This document shows positions 1 through 4,020 of a DNA stretch of 5,331 bases, piece after piece (within the stretch, counting starts at the first letter, position 1; each line of letters opens with the position of its first letter). The translations under genes and the position numbers were made by a program. Below the pieces are notes generated by a model. The model had not been told where the DNA came from and did no database searches. It saw only the letters and a list, made by a program, of their open reading frames with translations. The stretch is from Bacteroidales bacterium (GTDB taxonomy: Bacteria > Bacteroidota > Bacteroidia > Bacteroidales > F082), in assembly GCA_024762735.1 (NCBI GenBank), contig JANTGU010000180.1:1-5331 (forward strand), given 5' to 3'.

Positions 1-12
1 TACTTTAGCCAT
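1..12 (-). CDS. 5' end of an unidentified gene (first four codons only)
   Basis: Reading leftwards from base 12, ATG-GCT-AAA-GTA encodes MAKV and runs off the window edge. Four residues cannot identify a family. The reason to call a gene is the promoter match (TAATTTTG at 26-19) ending only 6 nt before this ATG. The ATG lies 51 bp beyond the stop of the DUF721 gene on the same strand, so this is probably a separately transcribed gene downstream of the recF operon. The short gap implies a leaderless or nearly leaderless mRNA. The open frame itself is too short to be evidence. Confidence 0.5.
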
Positions 13-18
13 AAAAGT

Positions 19-53
19 CAAAATTAATATTTACGCTTATAAAGATTTTACAA
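19..53 (-). promoter_or_regulatory. Candidate Bacteroidota promoter for the left-edge gene
   Basis: On the minus strand TAATTTTG (26-19) matches the -7 consensus TAnnTTTG of the Bacteroidota primary sigma factor exactly. A TTG at 53-51 could be the -33 element, but its 24-nt spacer is slightly longer than the usual 17-23 nt. Transcription would begin close to the ATG at 12-10. Confidence 0.5.
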
Positions 54-63
54 TGATAAGCAA

Positions 64-354
64 TTATCTAAAAACAATATCTTTAATAAGGCTTTTCCCT
101 GCTTCCTTGTTAAGCGCCTTCACTATTTTAGAGCGTGCCATCATCAACTCGTTACGAAGGGGTGCCGAATCGATGTTAACGTACAGAATCCCGTTTTTAA
201 TAGCCAAATGATCGGTATGTCGTGCAATCATCGAGCCCACCACAGGCTCCCAGGAAGCCATCAAATTAACCTCTTCCAGTTTTTGATTCATGCGCAAACG
301 GCTCACCACCTCTTTAATGGCATCGCCCAGGGTATATTCGTGCTTCGATTTCAT
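64..354 (-). CDS. DUF721/DciA-like protein, probable replicative-helicase accessory factor
   Basis: This 96-residue protein matches the DUF721 (DciA-like) family over its whole length. Visible family features are the conserved Trp35 in WEPVVG (35-40), the IARHT stretch (43-47), and the strand-helix IKNGILYVNIDSAPLRNEL (52-70), followed by a basic helix and a short C-terminal strand. DciA proteins of other phyla bind the replicative helicase DnaB and help load it at the origin. The small single-domain Bacteroidota versions are less studied, so the same role here is inferred. The ATG (354-352) overlaps the recF TGA (353-351) in an ATGA junction, which implies one mRNA and translational coupling. 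DUF721 genes next to recF are common in Bacteroidota and Actinobacteria. The length is normal for the short form and nothing looks broken. No convincing terminator follows. Confidence 0.88.
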   Translation of the reverse strand: MKSKHEYTLGDAIKEVVSRLRMNQKLEEVNLMASWEPVVGSMIARHTDHLAIKNGILYVNIDSAPLRNELMMARSKIVKALNKEAGKSLIKDIVFR

Positions 355-1460
355 GGACGCAAGGTAACCTTTCCATGTTTTACCATAAATATTTTATGAT
401 CGATGTCAACCTGTTTAAAAATGGCCTCGATGCGCTCGGCCTGCGTGTCGGTGATAAAAATCTGGCCGAAATTATCGTCGCTTACCAGCTGAATAATTTT
501 ATTGACCCGCTGATGGTCGAGCTTATCGAAAATATCGTCGAACAACAGCACCGGTTTAAAATCCTTGACCCGGCGCATGTACTCAAACTGGGCTAATTTT
601 ACGGCTATGACAAAAGTTTTTTGCTGTCCCTGCGATCCAAATTTCTTAACGGGGTAGCCATCAATCTTAAAAAGCAGGTCATCCTTATGAATACCCTTAC
701 TGGTATAACGAAGCATGCTGTCTTTCGCTACTGATTCAGCCAACAATTTCTGCAAGGGTTCCAGCGCCAGCTGCGACTCGTACACCAGCTCTACCTGCTC
801 GCTGCCGCCCGATAAAAAACGGTAATTACTTTCAAAAATGGGATTAAAATCCTGCAAAAAGGTTTTTCTTTTTTCAAAGATAGGCTGGCCATATTCAGCC
901 AGCTTATTATCCCAGATTTCCAACGATATCTTGTCAAAATTTCGATGCTCGGCAAAACTCCGCAGCAAGGCGTTACGATGCGCCAGCGCCTTGTTGTATT
1001 GAAGTAAATTGTCGAGATAATTGTTATCAAACTGCGAAATAACGCCGTCGATATACTTCCTGCGCACATCACTGCCTTCGTTAATCAAATCACGATCGTA
1101 GGGCGAAACCATCACCAGCGGTATTTTACCAATGTGGTCGGCCAGGCGTTCGTACTCCTTTTTATTAAACTTGAACGATTTTTTACTGTTTCGCTTTTGA
1201 ATGATACTAACCTGATCGTTTAACGAGTTTTGATTTTTATAGGTACCGTGAATAGCAAAAAAATCAGTGTGGTGTTTGATGTTCTGGGAATCAACAAAAT
1301 TGAAATAGCTCTTGCAAAACGATAAATAATATACAGCATCCAGAATATTGGTTTTACCGGCACCATTGTTGCCCACAAAGCAGTTTATCTTGTCGCTAAA
1401 CACAAGCTCCGCCTCTTCGTAATTCTTGAAATTGATTAAATTAAGCTTTTTCAGGTACAT
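351..1460 (-). CDS. recF: DNA replication and repair protein RecF
   Basis: RecF is an SMC/ABC-type ATPase that binds gapped DNA and, with RecO and RecR, helps load RecA at stalled or damaged forks. The 369-residue length is typical. The N-terminus has the family opening LNLINFKNYEEAELVF (6-21) and Walker A GNNGAGKTN (30-38). The ABC signature is FGSQGQQK (274-281), Walker B is PVLLFDDIFDKLD (303-315), and ITDTQ (336-340) occupies the switch region near the C-terminus. All ATPase motifs are intact, so the protein should be active. The start is the only ATG before Walker A at the right distance. A weak Shine-Dalgarno-like AGGGAGA precedes it, and a TAnnTTTG promoter element lies 25 bp upstream. 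The 3' end overlaps the DUF721 gene by 4 bp. The upstream gene on the same strand is 67 bp away and unrelated, so recF probably heads its own operon. Confidence 0.97.
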   Translation of the reverse strand: MYLKKLNLINFKNYEEAELVFSDKINCFVGNNGAGKTNILDAVYYLSFCKSYFNFVDSQNIKHHTDFFAIHGTYKNQNSLNDQVSIIQKRNSKKSFKFNKKEYERLADHIGKIPLVMVSPYDRDLINEGSDVRRKYIDGVISQFDNNYLDNLLQYNKALAHRNALLRSFAEHRNFDKISLEIWDNKLAEYGQPIFEKRKTFLQDFNPIFESNYRFLSGGSEQVELVYESQLALEPLQKLLAESVAKDSMLRYTSKGIHKDDLLFKIDGYPVKKFGSQGQQKTFVIAVKLAQFEYMRRVKDFKPVLLFDDIFDKLDHQRVNKIIQLVSDDNFGQIFITDTQAERIEAIFKQVDIDHKIFMVKHGKVTLRP

Positions 1461-1480
1461 GCTGTCTCCCTATTCGTTGG

Positions 1481-1518
1481 GGCATCAAAGATAGTGATTT
1501 TAATGAGGTGGTGATGCC
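1481..1518. repeat. 7-bp inverted repeat over the recF promoter
   Basis: GGCATCA (1481-1487) and TGATGCC (1512-1518) are perfect complements separated by 24 bp, and the left arm overlaps the candidate recF -7 element. There is no U-tract on either strand, so this is not a standard terminator for the upstream gene. It could be a spaced operator half-site pair, a weak transcript-end structure, or chance. Confidence 0.35.
1486..1493 (-). promoter_or_regulatory. Candidate -7 element for recF
   Basis: On the minus strand TATCTTTG matches TAnnTTTG exactly and sits 25 bp upstream of the recF ATG, giving a leader of about 20 nt. No TTG is found at the usual 17-23 nt distance for a -33 element, so the promoter may be weak or need an activator. 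Confidence 0.5.
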
Positions 1519-1527
1519 GACTAACAA

Positions 1528-2505
1528 CTATTTAGCCTGATTGAGTTCAAACAAAAACTGCCAGGTATCAGAAGTGCCATCATCGTTATCACAAACCGTT
1601 AGCACACGGTATCGCCCTTGTTTGTTCATATCCATCAGGGTGATGCCTTCTTGCTTTTTAGCCATCATTTGATTGTTTTCACCGGTAATGGGCGTTAGAT
1701 AAATTTTTCCCTCATGGATGGTTTTGAGGGGGATATAGCCGAGGTAGCTGCCCAGCACAGTACCGTCACTCAGTACATCCGTGGTGGCTTCCAGCGATGC
1801 CGTTACCAAAAGTCCATCGTTACCCGGCATAGCACACAGTCCGGACAAGCCTGCCGAAACACCCTGGCGTGATGGCAGCTTGAAAGTGATAATTTCCACC
1901 TCGGGAACCCTGTTGGTTTTTCCTGATAAATAACTCAAAAAGTCGTTTAATGAAGATACTGCCAGAAAATTTCCCGAAACATTACCACGATGCGCCAGGT
2001 AAATGTTGCCATCCACTACAGCCGACCCCTCTATGTTGATTTCATCATCCGCGCCCATCCCTGCCTTTTCTTTGATGTTGTTATACCAGGGACGAAGGTT
2101 ACGTTTTGCCAATACTTTTTTTGTGCTTAACGAAAAGAGGTAAGCAGTATCTCTTGTCACTTTCTTGGAGCCCGAAGAAAAAATCAGGAAATAGTCAGCG
2201 TCACGTTGGTGAACAAATGTCATCGACTCGAAGTCAGCTTTTATCTTCTTTGGGGTTCTCCCATGCTCCATCTTCGTAATGCCTGATAGCTGATATTTAT
2301 GGAGGATGGCATCCTCAAAATTCATTTCAATCAACCAGGGCAAGTCATCGGCTACCAGGTAAATTTTGTTTTGATAGATTCCAACCCCGGAAGCCGAAGG
2401 AAGGCTGTCGAAGTAATGGTGACTCACTGTTTTTAAGTGCGTAATTTGCTGGGCAAAGATTGGGGCACTCAGTAAGAAGAAAAGAAAAATAACTAATTTT
2501 TTCAT
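1528..2505 (-). CDS. Secreted DUF6929-like protein, probable beta-propeller, function unknown
   Basis: This 325-residue protein begins with a clear Sec signal peptide: MKK, a hydrophobic run (4-17), and a likely signal peptidase I site after Ala18 (PIFA|QQ). There is no lipobox Cys, so export to the periplasm or outside as a soluble protein is expected. The mature part is rich in short beta strands and Gly/Asp turns. Motifs that look conserved are LPSASGVGIY (35-44), VADDLPWL (51-58), KADFESMTF (89-97), NIEGSAVV (157-164), AHRGN (171-175), LSGLCAMPGNDGLLVTAS (220-237) and DGTVLGSYLGYI (247-258). The pattern fits the Bacteroidota DUF6929 family and resembles SdiA-regulated/phytase-like propellers. 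This is recalled by eye, not searched. Asp/Glu-rich loops could bind metal, but no catalytic site is proven. It ends 67 bp before recF with no obvious functional link. Its leader may be unusually long and structured. Confidence 0.8.
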   Translation of the reverse strand: MKKLVIFLFFLLSAPIFAQQITHLKTVSHHYFDSLPSASGVGIYQNKIYLVADDLPWLIEMNFEDAILHKYQLSGITKMEHGRTPKKIKADFESMTFVHQRDADYFLIFSSGSKKVTRDTAYLFSLSTKKVLAKRNLRPWYNNIKEKAGMGADDEINIEGSAVVDGNIYLAHRGNVSGNFLAVSSLNDFLSYLSGKTNRVPEVEIITFKLPSRQGVSAGLSGLCAMPGNDGLLVTASLEATTDVLSDGTVLGSYLGYIPLKTIHEGKIYLTPITGENNQMMAKKQEGITLMDMNKQGRYRVLTVCDNDDGTSDTWQFLFELNQAK

Positions 2506-2528
2506 GGGTTTATCATTTTGTCTTTATT

Positions 2529-2561
2529 AGTCATCCGATGACTTAAAGTCATCGGATGACT
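2529..2561. repeat. 33-bp perfect nested palindrome
   Basis: Two 15-bp units, AGTCATCCGATGACT (2529-2543) and AGTCATCGGATGACT (2547-2561), are separated by TAA. Each unit is itself a 7-bp inverted repeat around one central base, and the two centres are C and G. The whole is therefore a perfect 16-bp inverted repeat around a single base (2545). It ends 23 bp before the start codon of the secreted-protein gene. It can form either two small hairpins or one long one. No U-tract follows on either strand. Confidence 0.9.
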
Positions 2562-2569
2562 CTTATTCT

Positions 2570-2675
2570 GCTTAGAGGCAGGAGGCTCTTCGGCACCCTT
2601 CGGTTGCTTCGACTCCCTTCTGCTAGCGCAGGGGTCTGGTTCAGCAACCAAAGCTCAGTGGCCAAGCTTAGAGAC
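2570..2675. repeat. 10-bp near-identical direct repeats bracketing a hairpin region
   Basis: GCTTAGAGGC (2570-2579) and GCTTAGAGAC (2666-2675) match at 9 of 10 bases and bracket about 86 bp that contain the 48-bp hairpin. This layout resembles target duplications around a small non-autonomous element, but the outer ends lack matching terminal inverted repeats, so the interpretation is weak. Confidence 0.35.
2602..2649. repeat. Imperfect 48-bp hairpin, REP-like
   Basis: The outer stem is GGTTGCT (2602-2608) with AGCAACC (2643-2649). Inside it GACTC (2611-2615) pairs with GGGTC (2632-2636) with one G-T wobble, then CTGC (2620-2623) pairs with GCAG (2628-2631) around the loop TAGC. An alternative small hairpin is TGGTT (2637-2641) with AACCA (2646-2650). 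The GC-rich, bulged form resembles bacterial REP elements. Family membership cannot be shown without other copies. Confidence 0.5.
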
Positions 2676-2685
2676 CTCTCTTGGC
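2661..2685. repeat. 6-bp inverted repeat GCCAAG/CTTGGC
   Basis: GCCAAG (2661-2666) and CTTGGC (2680-2685) are perfect complements with 13 bp between them. AGAG and CTCT inside the loop can extend the pairing. It lies directly after the 48-bp hairpin, and its right arm is part of the CTTGGCA direct repeat. Confidence 0.4.
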
Positions 2686-2753
2686 ACAGTTGAAACCGTG
2701 CATCAAAAGTAATTTTTTAAATGTTCAATCAACAAAGCGTCTTGGCAAAGTTG
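2679..2753. repeat. 14-bp direct repeat pair flanking a candidate promoter
   Basis: TCTTGGCACAGTTG (2679-2692) and TCTTGGCAAAGTTG (2740-2753) differ at one base and start 61 bp apart, close to six helical turns. The candidate minus-strand promoter (2704-2736) lies exactly between them. They could be paired operator sites or two copies of a dispersed repeat. Confidence 0.5.
2704..2736 (-). promoter_or_regulatory. Candidate promoter of the secreted-protein gene
   Basis: On the minus strand TTTG (2736-2733), a 21-nt spacer and TACTTTTG (2711-2704) match both parts of the Bacteroidota promoter TTTG-N17-23-TAnnTTTG. This is the best two-part match in the window. Initiation would fall near 2698, giving a leader of about 190 nt that includes the hairpins and the 33-bp palindrome. 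No better match lies closer to the start codon. Confidence 0.55.
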
Positions 2754-2872
2754 GGTTTTATCATCATTTTTGCTGACTGTAAGTTTATTCAGCCTTTGGA
2801 ATAGTGGTCTTTTTCTCGAATCGTGGTGAACAATATAAAATACTCCCCCATTATCGTGCTTCGACGTAAGGC

Positions 2873-2919
2873 CTCCCCGCTGGAGAGAAACCGGGGGTGT
2901 GGGTAATTACGAAACACCC
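2873..2919. repeat. Overlapping, mutually exclusive GC-rich hairpins
   Basis: TCCCCG (2874-2879) can pair with CGGGGG (2892-2897, one T-G wobble). GGGTGT (2895-2900) can pair instead with ACACCC (2914-2919), and the two helices share bases 2895-2897. A third option is CTCC (2873-2876) with GGAG (2882-2885). A palindromic GTAATTAC (2903-2910) lies in the second loop. This may be repeat debris or a switch-like structure. It lies outside both predicted transcripts. Confidence 0.4.
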
Positions 2920-3047
2920 GAATAAACCACTCAAACAATCAACACCTACTTTACACTTGCCAAAAGCCAACCTATTGCGCCCGGGCACACCAAGAGCACC
3001 GACTCAATGTTGGTGATCAAACAACAAATTTACTTTCCTGTTTCTAA

Positions 3048-3078
3048 TTCCACTCAACTAACAAAAATTGTACATTTG
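3048..3078 (+). promoter_or_regulatory. Candidate promoter of the protease-lnt operon
   Basis: TACATTTG (3071-3078) matches TAnnTTTG exactly. TTC (3048-3050), one base from the TTG consensus, sits 20 nt upstream in the -33 position. The element ends 16 bp before the ATG at 3095, giving a leader of about 10 nt. This argues against the in-frame TTG at 3068 as start, since it would lie upstream of the transcript. Confidence 0.6.
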
Positions 3079-3094
3079 CTGCAAATCGATTTGT

Positions 3095-4018
3095 ATGAAG
3101 AATCCTGTTTTTGCCAACCTTTCTGCCGGAGGAAAACTGGTGTTGTTGTTGGGTCTGGTAATCGTGTTTGGCATCTTATTTTCGCTGCTGGGGCTGCTTA
3201 TCGGAAAGTTATATTTGGGTGTTGACTTAACCCAACTCGCCGTGCTTATTGCCAATCCTGAAGGAAAAGCATTGACGTTTGCTCTATTTTTTCAGTTTTT
3301 AAGTCAGCTTGGGGTGTTTATCCTTCCGGCACTGTTTTATGGATTTTTTGTCTCATCAAAACCGGCCGATAATTTAAAAATCAGTAAGGTTCCTTCAGGC
3401 ATTAGTCTGCTTATTGTCACTTTTGCCGTTTACGCCATTCTGCCATTTATTAATTATCTGCAGGATATCAACCAAGGGCTTCACGTAAGTACAACTATCG
3501 ATTATTGGATTCGATCGAAAGAGTCACAAGCACAACAACTTACCGAAGCCTTTTTGAAAACTGAATCATTGGGTGGGTTATCAGTTAACCTTGTGGTGAT
3601 GGCGTTGATGCCGGCCATTGGGGAAGAGTTAATATTCCGTGGTATTGTGCAGCGATTGTTTGTTAGAATGACCCGGAATGTACATGCAGGCATTGTGATA
3701 ACCGCCTTTATTTTTAGTGCCATCCACCTGCAATTTCTCGGATTCTTGCCTCGGTTTGTTCTGGGTATGATGCTTGGATACGCTTTTGTAATTTCAGGTT
3801 CGCTGTGGACACCCATATGGCTGCACTTTCTAAACAACGCCTCCTCAGTGGTCATCTACTACCTGCATTTTAACGGCTACATTAAGATTTCGATGGATAA
3901 TTTTGGAAATACTCAAAACATGGTTTACGTGGTGGGCAGTCTGCTGGTAACCATTTGGTTTTTTATTATGATGTATAATAAGGAGGGGGCTGCCTTAAAG
4001 TTTAAATATCACGCGTGA
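3095..4018 (+). CDS. CPBP (CAAX/Abi-type) intramembrane glutamic protease
   Basis: This 307-residue membrane protein carries the three CPBP (Abi, Rce1-like) motifs: EELIFR (EExxxR, 177-182), FSAIH (FxxxH, 207-211) and HFLNN (HxxxN, 244-248). In this family these Glu and His residues line a membrane-embedded active site. Hydrophobic segments appear at about 14-36, 60-86, 102-120, 163-176, 197-213, 219-236, 238-257 and 276-294, so roughly eight passes are likely. The substrate is unknown. Bacterial members range from bacteriocin self-immunity to peptide or protein processing, and prenyl-protein cleavage should not be assumed. The ATG at 3095 is preferred to the TTG nine codons upstream because the -7 element lies between them and the longer form adds MYICCKSIC. 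There is no Shine-Dalgarno. The gene ends 2 bp before lnt, so the two are co-transcribed. Confidence 0.92.
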   Translation: MKNPVFANLSAGGKLVLLLGLVIVFGILFSLLGLLIGKLYLGVDLTQLAVLIANPEGKALTFALFFQFLSQLGVFILPALFYGFFVSSKPADNLKISKVPSGISLLIVTFAVYAILPFINYLQDINQGLHVSTTIDYWIRSKESQAQQLTEAFLKTESLGGLSVNLVVMALMPAIGEELIFRGIVQRLFVRMTRNVHAGIVITAFIFSAIHLQFLGFLPRFVLGMMLGYAFVISGSLWTPIWLHFLNNASSVVIYYLHFNGYIKISMDNFGNTQNMVYVVGSLLVTIWFFIMMYNKEGAALKFKYHA

Positions 4019-4020
4019 TT

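Larger units (their letters stand above)
2506..3094. other. 589-bp divergent intergenic region with repeats and two promoters, no gene
   Basis: No credible coding frame is present on either strand; short open frames here lack family features or a sensible start. The part nearest the left gene (about 2529-2692) is visibly GC-richer than the AT-rich stretch 2701-2860 and is packed with inverted repeats. A second GC-rich patch lies at 2868-2904. A 9-mer TGCTTCGAC occurs in both patches (2605-2613 and 2857-2865). A 6-bp inverted repeat CACCAA/TTGGTG (2988-2993 and 3010-3015) lies near the right gene. The region must hold the promoters for both flanking divergent units. The rest may be leader RNA structure or degraded dispersed repeats. 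Confidence 0.75.

Noticed and set aside
55..68. GATAA/TTATC hairpin over the DUF721 stop codon as a terminator
   Set aside because: The stem is only 5 AT-rich base pairs and is not followed by a U-tract on the minus strand.
208..596. Plus-strand open frames at 208-399 and 375-596
   Set aside because: They lie antisense to the DUF721 and recF genes, have no family features, and mirror the composition of the real genes.
791..1072. Minus-strand open frame in another phase inside recF
   Set aside because: It overlaps the intact, motif-complete recF frame and its translation has no recognisable features.
2529..2569. Palindrome read as an intrinsic terminator
   Set aside because: It lies upstream of divergent genes, not after one, and no T-run follows on either strand.
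3068..3094. TTG start for the protease, adding nine residues
   Set aside because: The TAnnTTTG element at 3071-3078 lies inside this extension, and the added MYICCKSIC is not typical of the family.
3007..3255. Short open frames on both strands (3007-3225 plus, 3058-3255 minus)
   Set aside because: Both overlap the promoter and N-terminal coding part of the protease gene and encode nothing recognisable.
3502..3855. Minus-strand open frame of 117 codons
   Set aside because: It is antisense to the part of the protease gene that encodes the catalytic motifs; its sequence is a shadow of that constraint.
3980..3990. AAGGAGGGGG as a Shine-Dalgarno for lnt
   Set aside because: It is about 30 bp upstream of the lnt ATG, too far for a ribosome site, and falls within ordinary codons of the protease.
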